Positions 11,601-23,045 of a stretch of DNA of 64,000 nucleotides are shown in pieces. A model generated the notes under the pieces. It ran no database searches and was not told the origin of the DNA. It saw only the letters and a list, made by a program, of their open reading frames with translations. Within the stretch, counting starts at the first letter, position 1. Each line of letters begins with the position of its first letter. The position numbers and the translations under genes are program-made. The DNA lies in the NCBI GenBank assembly GCA_963693305.1, contig OY855908.1, positions 27,477,805 through 27,541,804 of the forward strand, read 5' to 3'. The stretch comes from Meandrina meandrites (taxonomy: Eukaryota > Cnidaria > Anthozoa > Scleractinia > Meandrinidae).

Positions 11601-11828
11601 CGGACGAAAACCGCCAAAATGCAAATTAATGCCGTAACTCTGAACACCCATGAATCGTATAATTTACATGATTTTTATTCGATCTGAAATAAACAAAGCA
11701 AATAACATCCTAAACCACTAGAAACTAACCGAAAATAAAGGCCTAAGTACATTGTTTTAACCTAGAAACACGAACAGATTTAACTGAGTAAACCACGCGG
11801 TAAATTACACAATTGGGAGGCCTGTTTA

Positions 11829-11945
11829 CAAGCAGGTAGGGTAACCCTAGTGCAAGGGTTACCCTAGCAAGAGAGTTAGAAGATAGCCCGGGTTTACAAG
11901 CAAAAATTCGCAGGTAGGGTAACCCTACTAACCGGGTCAACTTCC
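11829..11945. repeat. Inverted/direct GGTAGGGTAACCCTA repeat
   Basis: GCAGGTAGGGTAACCCTA occurs twice in direct orientation (11832 and 11909), and between the copies GGGTTACCCTA supplies an inverse copy. Probably a small MITE remnant. Confidence 0.6.
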
Positions 11946-11957
11946 ACCGGTTACGCT

Positions 11958-12035
11958 TCATACTACGTGAAAAGTAGACTTTGCGAGACAACACCACGAC
12001 TAGAACCGATACAGCAGGATTGCAACCGCAGACAG
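11958..12035 (-). repeat. Retroelement-like repeat, copy 2 of 3
   Basis: The minus strand reads GCAATCCTGCTGTATCGGTT, then CTAGTCGTGGTGTTGTCTCG. It is closely similar to 3241-3325 and related to 59281-59345. Confidence 0.65.
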
Positions 12036-13136
12036 CTGTTGTCTGTTGTCCTTTGTATTAGTAATTACAAGTTATTCTTTTCAGCTTTGAATTCCGTGCG
12101 CTGTAACATAGCGAATTATCATAATTAGATTCACGGCTTTGAAGGTTGTAAACAGCAACTCGAAAGGTCTTCGGAATTCTTTAAACCTGCAATTTTGTGT
12201 CCAAGTTTTCTCCGCCGATATAGGATTTCAGGACTCGGTTCGCGAGCAACGTACACTTGTTGTACTCTATTGTGTTCTGGCAAAAGCGAATTTTAAAACT
12301 TCCTTTTCAAAAATAAGATAGCACGTTTCAAAGTTTATATTTCACATTTTTACTCTCTTACAAGCCAATAACATCTAGCCAGAACACAAAAGAGGTTATG
12401 ATTTATCACTACATTATATAGTCATTTAATTCGGTGCGCTATTCCGGCTGAAAACTTGGACACAAAATCGCGTTATCTGCAATTTAACTTCAAGAGCTTG
12501 TAACATCACACTTAACGTTGATCTGCCAGTTAAACGACAATCATCATGCAATGCCATCATTACCTAAATTTTGCTAATGAATTTATTAATGAGCAAGGGT
12601 CCTGCGCGACCTTAATGATGAGCTTAAAAGGTCCAAGTAAATTATTCAAGTTTTCTTTGAGCGTTGTATTACGGGAAGCAAGGTACTTATCTCCAGCTAC
12701 TTGGAAAGTTTCATTCTGCAAAGTTCCTAGAAACGTAGTTACAGGCGGTCGCTTTACTTGGGATGAATATTCGAGGATAACATTGAATTTTCCACCTACT
12801 TCGATTGATCTTTTTTCTGATTGAGTGACTGGATTACCAGCGACTTTAGGCTGGATTTCAGGACCAAATGACTTTCTTTGGAACACAGCTAAGGTGAGCT
12901 TATCGCTTATCAAACACGTAAGATGCATGCCCAGGTCAAGCTTTTTCTGGAGTATGGCCGCCATTTTGGGCGACGTCGTTGTCGTCGTCTTCGCTAGGCG
13001 CACGCGCCAGCGAGCCATACCGCTAGCCACGATGACCATGAAAACTCAAACGCATGGTTTTCTCAATTTCTATCCTCGCACGGTAATTATGGGGCTCCGC
13101 TCTGCTGTCCTTCGGGCCGCTGGAGAGCTCCGCTAT

Positions 13137-14101
13137 TAATTGATAATTTAAGTTACCAAAAGCGTGGAGGACGATATGCTAATACTTTACAAGTCAATGA
13201 TTTTCGGTGCACGATTTCGAAATCCAACCTTGGTGCGTGACATTACTTTGTGACATTTTAGACTACAGACTGGAAACTGCAGACTCAAAGTATATATCGT
13301 GAAACCTTTTTAAGCGATGACGGGGGCGGGTTGCACGTCCCCTGAATCATTTTTGCTGTGAAATTTATTTTATTTAAACGCTTTGGCCAAGGAGTTCCCA
13401 AACCAGAATGTTACATTAATTATGTATCGGCATTTTTTTTTTTGCAACGTGGTCACTCTATAAACGGAGCAATAGTCTTGGCGAACGATCTTAAGTCAAA
13501 TGATATTTATCCCTAGCATGTCGCAATCTTTCATACACTAAGGACATGGCATTCTTAAACAAAACAGTACGACATAACTCTACTAAGGCCCAATTCAGAC
13601 GTCGTGCTTCTGCCGAACTTTAAGTGCCTATTGCAGCTTGGAACGGAACCGCTCCACAAAATATCCGCTCTGCAAGTTGAACTTGAGCTGGCTGGCAAAT
13701 TTAGGAATGAGATCGAGCGCTTGCTGGGACGGTTTTCCTTGGAGAAAATTTGCTGGGATTTTATAAAATATCGATTGTACCTGGGGAAAATGAACCAAAA
13801 TCTTTTTGCTGGCTAAGAAGAAAACGACACGCGGATAAACTAGAATAGCGCTGCGCACTAATGACGTCACAAATTTTGATCCCCCGTCGTGACTCGGACA
13901 AACAAATAGCTCTCCGTAAGATCAATGTATGGGAAAGCGGAGTTGACGAGCAATTCGGAGCTATATTAAGCGATTGTTTTCATAATATTATGGCCAGTCT
14001 GGCTCAGAATTCCATAGAATACCTTAATTATTCCGCTGAGAAGAGCTAACAGTCCTGAAACGTTGGTTTGAATCTAAAGGTTTGTCGGACAGAGCGGATG
14101 T
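13137..14101. other. Unassigned intergenic sequence
   Basis: No gene recognised. Open frames of 60-80 codons at 13604-13870 and 13861-14049 have no family resemblance I can name. The right 200 bp leads into the next transposon's TSD. Confidence 0.5.
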
Positions 14102-14108
14102 CTACACA

Positions 14109-15515
14109 CCTGACGACTTCAATCAATGAAAATCAATCATTGATTTCAATCAATATAATCAATAAAATTCAATAATAATCAATTGATTAATATTGATTAA
14201 TTTACATAATCAATAAAAATCGAAAATCACTCACCGAGTCGTCTGAATTTTATTGATTTCAATTGATTTCTATTGATAATCAATAGCTGATTGTGCAACA
14301 GTAAAAACCCGGCTACGAAGGCATTTCCTAGATTTACTGATCGCGTTTGCAGACACAAGAACGGCGCCATGTCTGTGCAGATTTCTATATCCTGATTAGA
14401 GAATCAGAACAGAAGAGAGGTCTACATAAATCACGACTGACACCCTGTGCCATTTATTATTTTGACGAACGCATGCAAAGAAAGCTTATCATGTTACTTC
14501 AAATATTTTTTATCCTTGAGTTGTTCTCCTTGTGTTTGGATTTCATTATGGTGCGTTACATCTGGGAGTTGCTGATTTCTTTATTTCATGCTAGCGTATT
14601 TAGTGTTGCTGAATACCTTCTGAACGTTACTCTGAAAGCACACTCAATTTTCCTATTAATTATAGTTATGTTATCTTCCCTTTCAGTCGCAAGGGTCAAC
14701 ATTGGCCCGTTGTTGCATGTTCAGTTTGGCTAGAAAGCTCGTTGCTCAACCCGATTATTCATGATTTACAAAGCACACATGTAATTAACGCCCAATCTGG
14801 TTTGATAAGTGTTTTGTACCGGGACGTTTTATACATTCAGCTTCTTTGCATCGTCCCACAGAAGGTTATATTTTATGTACATATTACCAGAGAAATTATG
14901 GACGGGGCTTGATTTTCTCGCAAAATTTTCAACTATCGTCGCCTGCCTGGTTGGAACGAGGAAATATTAGTATGTGCATGCGGTGTGTGAGCCGGATTTC
15001 ATATTAAGATATTTCTGATTGATTGAACTATTTAGAATTGAGAAATAGAAAAAATAAAAAATTATATAAGGCAAGTTCGAGTAACACTATTATTACTGTC
15101 ATATCAACAAACATTCGATTATGACAGGAAATGCATGCGCATGTTTGAAGTAGCTGTCAGTACAGCAAAGATAATAAATAGTTACTTTTTACTTTAAAAA
15201 TTATTACTGTTGTTTCTGTGGTACTTAACTTATTATCGAATATCAGAAAATTTTAACTTAACTGGGTCTCTTTTCTTAACCGTGAGATTTATTAAAAACA
15301 ATAAAAAAAAAACAGATTAGAATTTTCAATAGAAATCAATGACAATCAATGACAATCAATGACAATCAATGAAAATCAATGAAAATCGAAAATCACTCAA
15401 CATTAAAGCTTTGATTTTTATTGATTTTCAATATCAATCAATTGATTACAATTGATTTTAATTGATTACTATTGATTATATTGATTATTGATTCTCATTG
15501 ATTGAAGTCGTCTGG
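14109..15515. mobile_element. Element with AATCAATG-array ends and 7-bp TSD
   Basis: The ends are CCTGACGACTTCAATCAATG and, inverted, CCAGACGACTTCAATCAATG. They are flanked by identical CTACACA (14102-14108, 15516-15522); the eighth base differs depending on alignment, so a hAT-like 8-bp event is possible. About 190 bp inside each end consists of direct and inverted AATCAATG/CATTGATT units, including GACAATCAAT repeated near 15337-15365. The core has a 128-codon open frame (14347-14733) with hydrophobic stretches but no recognised domain. Confidence 0.82.
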
Positions 15516-15522
15516 CTACACA

Positions 15523-15995
15523 TTCCCGCATTAAATTTGCATCTGGCCCTGCCAAATGATACTCATAAGAAAAAACATATTTGTACGAGAAATTCAGAAC
15601 ATTCACGCAATACTAAGAGTTTCATTTGTGCAGCACAACAGAGCTGACCATGGTTTTGAACTAAGCCGCACTAAGCTGTCATGCAAGGACAAATTAAACA
15701 AAGAAGCGCTCGTGCTGCCTTGACCCGAGAGGTCAATTTCGTTTCACAAGTTGCCGCGGCAAATATAAGAAACCATCTGTAGCTGCAGTCTGTTACAATT
15801 ATGAGAATAAAAACAGCTTTATTAAAATTAAAGTGCTTCAAACTACGACGGTTTAACTGATTTTATCATTAGGAAGGCGTCTGAGTAGGGTAATATTTCA
15901 GAACCTGAATATAATATTTTCGCCGTCTATCTCTATCATTCGCCGCAACAGATGGACCCTCGCGCTTGTGCCGACAAATTCGGGAATTTCAGGCA
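15523..15995. other. Unassigned sequence
   Basis: No coding or repeat family recognised between two transposon insertions. Confidence 0.45.
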
Positions 15996-16006
15996 ATCGA
16001 TGTTCT

Positions 16007-16134
16007 ACCCTGGGTGCCAGAGGGTTTTTTTGTTTTTGTTTTGTTTTGTGGCGACGGTGAGCGGCGAAGCCGCGATCGTGAACGCCGCAAAAAAAAAAAC
16101 AAAAACAAAAAAAAAACGCTCTGGCACCCAGGGT
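16007..16134. mobile_element. 128-bp foldback MITE, 11-bp flanking duplication
   Basis: ACCCTGGGTGCCAGAG at the left and CTCTGGCACCCAGGGT at the right are exact inverses. T-rich and A-rich arms extend the hairpin around a GCGGCGAAGCCGC core. ATCGATGTTCT is duplicated exactly on both sides (15996-16006, 16135-16145). The long TSD suggests a Mutator-like mechanism, by inference only. Frames read through the palindrome are artefacts. Confidence 0.9.
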
Positions 16135-16145
16135 ATCGATGTTCT

Positions 16146-17666
16146 TTCCAGGGTCTGAATGAAGCAAACATATATGTAGTATTATTCGCAATCCGTTTCT
16201 CTGTATTCTTCTGTCACTTCGTCACTACCCTCCGTTAAAATTTCACGGCATCTTGAGTAATTTTGCAGTGGGACGTCATTGCCGGATCCTCAAATAATTT
16301 TTCAATTTTAGTTATTTTTTCGATACCTTGAATCTGACAGTGTCTCTTATCTACCATGATTCAAGTCTATCAAAAGTCTAAGCCACGAATATTTCCATTC
16401 TCAACTTTTTTTCTTGTCTAGAGTGCGTCGCTGGTTTCGGGAAAGGTATGAATACTTTCTGTCCCGAATTCTCCAACTCTTTTAGCGATTCCGGCCATTT
16501 TTCTGGAAATGTTGAGTCTGTTTTGCACTCACCCCAACAGCAGTGTTTAGTGCCCACCATTTCTCTTATTTCTAGAACGATAAACCGAAGAATTGACTAA
16601 AATTTTCGCTTTTAGGTTCACAACTGCGACTACCGCTCATACATTTGCTTTAGTTTGATCGCAGTGTTTGTCTGACTCTGTGCGGGGGTGTCAAGGGATC
16701 TCACGCTGACAAATCTATTTTTAGTAATTGTGTGCTTCGCTATTTAATAAACAATAAAAAGTAATTGTTAACTTCATTTCTATTGTTTTTCTGGTGTCAC
16801 TGAAGAGGCAAAACAGATCTGTTTCCTTTTCTGTATGTAATACGAGCATATGAACGATATTTTAGAGTCAGCGCGCTCGGCCCAAAGCGAATGTGTGGCT
16901 TTCTAGCCAGCGTTTTATGGAATAATTACCCAGAGGATAACCAGCTTGATCGACATAGCTCTTGGTGAGTATCGAGTGGTCCCTTTTCTCTGTCGATTAA
17001 GAAGCCTTGAGCAGTTTGAGCGGCGTTTGATGTAAATATTGTGTTCAACTTTTCAGTTATTCAAGGTCATTCAGGTGGTGTATTACGGTATATTTTAAAG
17101 CAGCTGCCTCAAATTGTAAGTACAGTGTAAATAGTCTTTTGTGTAGCTCTGACCTGCATGAAAATAATAGAGTTTGATCGTAGCACGAGTCAAGTTCGAG
17201 CCCGAGTCAAGTTCGAGTCACGAGTCAAGGTCGAGTCTAGTCAATCGTTTTTGTTTGATGTTTTTGGTAGTTTTGTTTTTAATTGCTGTGTGAAAATAAT
17301 GCACCAGAAGAACAAAAACAGCAAGATTTGACTGTTTTTTTTTCTTTTCACTGCCGATTACGACAGTTCAGTTACTGCATAAATTTGGCAAACTTTCCTT
17401 GGCATGCATTAATTTTCCACACAGATTCCTACCAGCATTAATTACACGCAACTGAGACAGAGGTTCCATTTCAACAACAAAACCTGAAAGTTTACGTGAA
17501 GTACAAAAATTTTAGCATTTCGCCGCTCGAGCGCTATCTGGTTGCATCCACAAGGATGCCACAGAAGAAATAAACAATTCTAGCCCATTCTCTCCACGGC
17601 CAAATTGGAAGAGGACGTGCTGTTTACCTGTAAAACAGTCATCCTCGGTGTCATTCATAAATCCAT
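16146..17666. other. Unassigned intergenic sequence
   Basis: Nothing recognised as a gene. A small direct repeat of CGAGTCAAGTTCGAG-like units lies at 17188-17240. Confidence 0.45.
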
Positions 17667-17903
17667 AGAGCGTTTTCCACCGTTTGCATTGATACGTGAC
17701 TTCAGAAATGAAAACACCCGCGGAAACGTTGCTAAGATGTCCCGCAATCAAAGTTTGAAACGCTACGCACGAGCGATCATGAAGTTTAAATTTATGCCGA
17801 CAAAAGACCTGACGGAATCTCGGTCAAAGCAAAGAAATTTTTAAGATTTTTTCGCGAATTTACCTTTAGTTTCATTAGGCTTTTGTGTTTGGAAACCGAA
17901 TGA
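17667..17903 (+). repeat. Dispersed repeat, copy with unoccupied KDZ-type site
   Basis: About 235 bp matching 19257-19496 almost base for base; both contain CCGTTTGCATTGATACG and CCCGCAATCAAAGTTTGAAA. It ends with CCGAATGA followed by AACTAAACG. That junction is what is split by the 4.8-kb transposon in the other copy, so this is the empty-site state. Confidence 0.85.
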
Positions 17904-18179
17904 AACTAAACGGTTTACAGATTTTAACGAAAAATAAATGATTTTATACAAAGCCACTAGAGCCCGAGTGAATGTCACGATACGTTTTACGGCTCGCTGA
18001 ACATAAAAGTTCTGTACGTTTTATTTTTATGGTGTTTATTCCGACAGTTTAGTGAGACGAAACACTTTAACTATATAAACGGCACGCAATGCATGCAGAA
18101 GCGATGACGTTTCACAAGGGGTCTTTAAGAATTTTCAGGAAATTTGACAGAAAATTTCAAGAAAGTTATAAAAATAGCT

Positions 18180-18788
18180 GACAACTTCTGTGTTGGATGA
18201 TTGTTCGACAAAAGTTGCGTTATGTTGCAGGGAGATATCTGATACTGACGACATATGATACAAGGTCAAACACTGTCTTGAAATTGTTGAGCCCTTTTGT
18301 TTAAAAAAAAAATAAAGATTTCTGTTTACTAAATCTTATAAAACACATCAAATATAATTAGTCTCTTTCACTTATACTTAGAATTAGTCCTTTCTAACTG
18401 CCCGGGAGTATTTTTCTTTAAGTTCTACGCGGTGCTTTCTTGTTGAGTTAAACTTGATTTCTTTTCTACTGACGTTTATTCCTGAACAACTTCTGTGTTG
18501 AATGACTGTTTGACAAAAGCTGTGTTATCTTGTAGCGCGACATCCGATACTGACGACATACGATACAAGGTCAAACGCTGCCTTGAAAATGTTTAGCCCT
18601 TTTCTTTTAAAAAATGTAAAGATTTCTGTTTACCAAACCTAATAAAACACATCAAATATAATTTGTGTCTTTCGTTTATACATAGAATCGGTCCTTTCTA
18701 ACTGCCCGGGAGTATTTTGCTTTGAGTTCTACGCCGTGATTTCTTGTTGAGTTTTACTTAAATTCTTTTCTACTGACGTTTATCCCTG
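18180..18788 (+). repeat. ~305-bp tandem duplication (two copies)
   Basis: 18180-18484 and 18485-18788 align throughout. Both start ACAACTTCTGTGTTG and both include GATACAAGGTCAAAC, AACTGCCCGGGAGTATTTT and TTTCTACTGACGTTTAT. Their divergence is clearly visible, so the duplication is not recent. Confidence 0.9.
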
Positions 18789-19256
18789 AAGTTAATTCCA
18801 AATTCTATTCGGTTCTAGAAAGATCGGTCGATTGCAACAGACAACAGATCCCGTCCGTCCACTCGCACGACGACAAGAACAAGAACACAAACCATGCACC
18901 TAGTTCCCAATGCTCTTCGGTTCAATTCAGGGAGTAATCGCGCTCACACCGTAACACCAAAAATTCCATAAATTCCATCGCTTTTTCGCTTTACAGCATT
19001 AACCGATGACGTCATTCTATGACGTCATCGCTTAAAAAGGGTTTAATCTGCGCCTGTTAAAAACAGTTTAAGGAGTTTTGGCCGCGGAATAAAATTTATT
19101 TATCGCCAGTTCACTTTCGTGATTGACTCGATTACCAGCCACTGTTCTCTGGGAATGAGTGTTTTGATTTCTGACGTCGCGAATTAAAATGCAAACGGTG
19201 GATTCGACATAGCCTGTGTACAGCCGTTCCGCTCCCCTAAAAAAAATCCCCGATTT
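18789..19256. other. Unassigned sequence
   Basis: Contains ATGACGTCA palindromes (19011-19030) and a segment (19091-19125) shared with about 2305-2340. No gene seen. Confidence 0.45.
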
Positions 19257-19496
19257 TAGAGCGTTTTCCACCGTTTGCATTGATACGCGACTTCAGAAAT
19301 GAAAACACCCGCGGAAACGTTTCTAAGATGTCCCGCAATCAAAGTTTGAAACGCTACGCACGAGCGATCATGAAGTTTAAATTTATGCCGACAGAAGACC
19401 TGACGGAATCTCGGTCAAAGCAAAGAAATTTTAAAGATTTTTTTTCGAGAATTTACCTTTAGTTTCATTAGGCTTTTGTGTTTGGAAACCGAATGA
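19257..19496 (+). repeat. Dispersed repeat, occupied copy
   Basis: Paralogue of 17667-17903. It is broken after CCGAATGA (19489-19496) by the 4.8-kb transposon. CCGAATGA and the expected continuation AACTAAACG resume at 24281. Confidence 0.85.
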
Positions 19497-19709
19497 TATA
19501 CCTGGCACGTTTCTTGATAGACTTAAAACGGTTGTGCTTGGGGTTGTGCACAACTACCACAACCGGTATATTTTAAGCCAAGCATTTAACAAGTGAAAAC
19601 AACAGTGCCGTCTTTTTGTGAGCGCAAATACATCCACTTATTTTAAAACGAAACGGCCTATATGACTCTTAAACCAGCAACCTAATGGAACATTTAGTAA
19701 TGCTTAAGT

Positions 19710-20865
19710 ATAATAACTCTCACAACTCCCACAACCAACACAACTCCCACAACCAACACAACCCCCACAACCAGCACAACCCCCACAACCAACACAACTC
19801 CCACAACCTCCACAACCAGCACAACTCCCAAAACCAACACAACCAGCACAACCAACACAACCCCCACAACCAACACAACTCCCACAACCAGCACAACTTC
19901 CACAACCAACACAACTCCCACAACCTCCACAACCAGCACAACCCCCACAACCAACACAACTCCCACAACCAACACAACCCCCACAACCAACACAACTCCC
20001 ACAACCAACACAACTCCCACAACCAACACAACTCCCACAGCCAACACAACCCCCACAACCAGCACAACCCCACAACCAACACAACTCCCACAACCAGCAC
20101 AACTCCCATAACCAACACAACCCCCACAACCAGCACAACTCCCACAACCAACACAACCCCCACAACCAGCACAACTCCCACAACCAACACAACCTCCACA
20201 ACTAACACAACCCCCACAACCAATACAACCAGCACAACCCCCACAACCAACACAACTCCCACAACTAGCACAACTCCCACAACCAACACAACCAGCACAA
20301 CCCCCACAACCAACACAACTCCCACAACCAACACAACCAACACAACTCCCACAACCAACACAACTCCCACAACCAACACAACCCCCACAACCAACACAAC
20401 CCCCACAACCAACACAACTCCCACAACCAACACAACCTCCACAACCAGCACAACTAACACAACCCCCACAACCAACACAACTCCCACAATCAACACAACC
20501 CGCACAACCAACACAACCTCCACAACCAACACAACCTGCACAACCAGCACAACTAACACAACCCCCACAACCAACACAACCAGCACAACCCCCACAACCA
20601 ACACAACTCCCACAACCAACACAACTCCCACAACCAACACAACCCCCACAACCAACACAACCTCCACAACCAGCACAACTAACACAACCCCCACAACCAA
20701 CACAACTCCCACAACCAACACAACTCCCACAACCAACACAACTCCCACAATCAACACAACTCCCACAACCAACACAACTCCCACAACCAACACAACGCCC
20801 ACAACCAACACAACTCCCACAACCAGCACAACTTTCACAACCAACACAACTCCCACAACCTCTTT
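19710..20865 (+). repeat. CACAAC minisatellite, left arm
   Basis: About 1.15 kb of variants of an 18-bp unit built from CACAAC hexamers (CACAACCAACACAACTCC), with C/T and A/G variants. The unit has no stop codons in several frames on both strands. The long Asn/His-, Thr/Pro- and Cys/Gly-rich frames here are therefore by-products, not proteins. Confidence 0.97.
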
Positions 20866-20869
20866 TCAA

Positions 20870-23040
20870 GTGAGTGTGACTGAATTGTGCCTGTTTTTTA
20901 ATAGACCAATTGGTCTATTGTGAATATAGTTGTTTTAGTGCTACATAAGTATGGAGGCGAAGTTTGATTCCCTTGCTAAGCTAGCAGGCAGGGATTTCTC
21001 CTTACCATTAATATTTGTGCTTGTTTTTGTTCTTTTTTAGGGAATTTCATTCCTTTTTCATGCAGTTTTGACCTGAGAGAATTGCACTACGCCCTTAGGA
21101 CTACCAAAATACAGAAAACATTTATAATTCCCAAAAGCACAATTAATGTAGGCAATTATCAATGTTTAGCATTATTTTATTAATAACTGAAAACACTCTG
21201 AAGTCTCTAGTATCGTTGAATGTTTTAAACACAAACTACATCTAACTTTATTTTACAACTTTGCTGAACGTATTATAAGTTAACCTATTTCGAGTAGACG
21301 ACAATTTTAAACATTTTTTTCTTGAACATGAAATCTTCGTTTCACAGAAAAGAAAACCACTTAGTTGAAAGTCATTATGATAGGGAAGAGCTGACGATGT
21401 GTATACACCCGTTGCACCTGTCCTCTTACGAGTCTGGATTAAAGACTATAGCGCAACCGTTTTGTGGAATCCTTTTAGGGGTCTTGCTGTCTGGGCCTCT
21501 CTAAATCTTTTTTGCGTCTGCTACCTATAGCTAGATGGAGGGCAATATAAGGAAATTTAAGAAAACTCTTCTGATCTTTTCATGAGAGTAGTGAACTTCT
21601 TTTGTCATTGTTTTTGTTATTCAGAAATAAGACATTCAGTTGAAATGTCACCATACGAACTTCATGGATCGTTAAAGCTACATTCATTGTCTAATTTGTT
21701 TTAAGGTTGGTGATTGTGTGAAATGACAAGCGATTAGAGAAGGTTCCGGAGAAAGATTGGGGAGATTTTATATTGTCATATGACAATATGTGCAATGTCT
21801 GCAAAATGATCGCAGCCAAGAGCCCTCTGCCTCTTCAAGAGCCATACAACATGGTGTGGCAAAAAATCACAAAAGTGATTGACCTCTTACACTTGAGAAA
21901 TCATAGAGACCCCAAGTGTAAGAAGGACTTTTCCCCAGCAGTATTAAAGGAGAAATTTCCCCGGCTCAACACTCCGGTTGCCGAACAAACCTTTGTTTGG
22001 GCCGCTCGCTTTAAGAAAATCCTGTGCGCCATGCCTCAAAAGCATTTCTTGTTTTTCTACCTCAGGATGGTTGTTAAAGGCGTAACCGGTATACGGCAAA
22101 GTGTTACCGTCAAAACCGCCAGCCTGTTCTTCCTAAAGTTCATTCTTCCAACTCTTCATAATAATACTGCCTGATATGGCGTGATGACATCCATACTAAT
22201 AACACATTTTGCAGGGGAAAAATATAACAATGTGGGAAAAAATTAGGAATTCATACTGACTTAATTTTTTTGGCACTTTGTAAGATTGTCCTTCTTAATA
22301 TTCTGTTTGTAAACACTGTTTACGTATCTTTTGAGTAATAAAAGGTCATTAACTTTAGGCTTTAAACACCGCCGGGTTAGTGCGCCGGGAATTAAGATAA
22401 TTAAGAAAGAGAAAATAAAATGAATTCTGTTGATTGGCCTTCATAAAATGTCCTTTATTAAATGCTTGTTAGCAAACCAGCCTACAATCGCTATTGTTCC
22501 TTATTTTAACATGTGTGTTTATATGAGTAAATCAAAAATATATAAACACCTCAGATCATTGAAGCAAAACATCGATTTGCTTATCATCAGGTAGCTTTTT
22601 AATGTTTTTTTCTCTCTTAGATAACAACTTCAGAAAATAAGTTAACTCAAAGCTACGTTCAGCAAAGTTGTTAAAGGAAATTTAAAAAAATGTAATTGAA
22701 GTTTTATTTGTGTATAAAAGATTCAAGGATTTTTGAGACTTCGGAGTGTAATCAGTCGTTAATAAAATTGTGTTAAACAAACATAATTGCCTCAGTTAAT
22801 TGTGCTTTGGGAATATGTATTTTGGCAGTCCTTAGGGGGTAGTGCAATGCCCTCAGGCCATTACTGCGTGAAAAACGGATGAAATACCCTAAAGCTGGGA
22901 AACAAAAACAGACATGGTAAAGAGAAAACCCAGCCTGCTAACTTCACAAGGGAATTAACCCCGGCCCGGCCTCCATACTTATATAACACTAAAAGTACAT
23001 AACAATAGAAAAAAACCATAATTCAGCCAAACTCACTTAA
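20870..23040. other. Core of the KDZ-type element
   Basis: Besides the transposase fragment, the segments 20930-21330 and 22440-23000 look partly inverse to each other. Examples are TTTATTTTACAACTTTGCTG near 21248 against the inverse of CAGCAAAGTTGTTAAAGG near 22660, and TTTTAGTGCTACATAAGTATGG against CCATACTTATATAACACTAAAA. The core is therefore itself a long imperfect inverted repeat flanking the transposase fragment. Confidence 0.6.
21773..22174 (+). pseudogene. KDZ-type transposase C-terminal fragment
   Basis: The open frame, extending slightly upstream in frame as WGDFILS, encodes a YDNMCNVCKM block. About 30 residues later come HLRNHRDPKCKKDFSP and LNTPVAEQTF, then a helical KHFLFFYLRMVVK segment. 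The order Y-D-x-M/A-C, H-x-x-NH, N-x-x-V-x-EQ and FxxYLR is the pattern I associate with KDZ-superfamily transposases, with the YD-x-x-C aspartate probably catalytic. At about 133 aa it is far shorter than a full KDZ transposase, which is usually several hundred residues or more. No CxC zinc-binding or N-terminal region is recognised upstream. It is a relic or the last exon. Confidence 0.72.
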
Positions 23041-23045
23041 ACTGA

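Larger units (their letters stand above)
9102..13136. mobile_element. 4-kb TIR element with TA flanks
   Basis: The left end ATAGCGGAGCTCCAGCG and the right end (revcomp ATAGCGGAGCTCTCCAGCG) form a TIR. It extends about 45 bp with small gaps, including GAAG and AGCGGAGC blocks. TA lies immediately outside both ends (9100-9101, 13137-13138), which would fit a Tc1/mariner-type insertion. No intact transposase is seen. Internal open frames (9782-10096 plus; 12560-13039 minus) are unrecognised. A second possible end (GGGAGCTCCGCTTTTAGG) lies at about 11369, so this may be two overlapping family members. The interior contains the unoccupied host repeat at 11441-11600 and a block (9785-10010) that recurs at the right window edge. 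Confidence 0.62.

Noticed and set aside
12560..13039. 159-codon minus-strand frame as a host gene
   Set aside because: It lies within the 9102-13136 TIR element, overlaps its right terminus region, begins with low-complexity Thr-rich sequence and has no recognisable domain.
15952..16238. Overlapping Lys/Phe-rich frames
   Set aside because: They are translations of the A/T-rich arms of a palindromic MITE.
17605..17844. 79-codon frame shared by two loci (17.6 and 19.3 kb) as a gene pair
   Set aside because: The shared 235 bp is similar at the DNA level across coding and non-coding positions and reads on both strands; treated as a dispersed repeat.
19685..20923. Long open frames (about 380-410 codons) on both strands rich in Asn/His, Thr/Pro or Cys/Gly
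   Set aside because: They follow from an 18-bp minisatellite unit without stop codons; several overlapping frames on both strands are open at once and the array is inside a transposon.
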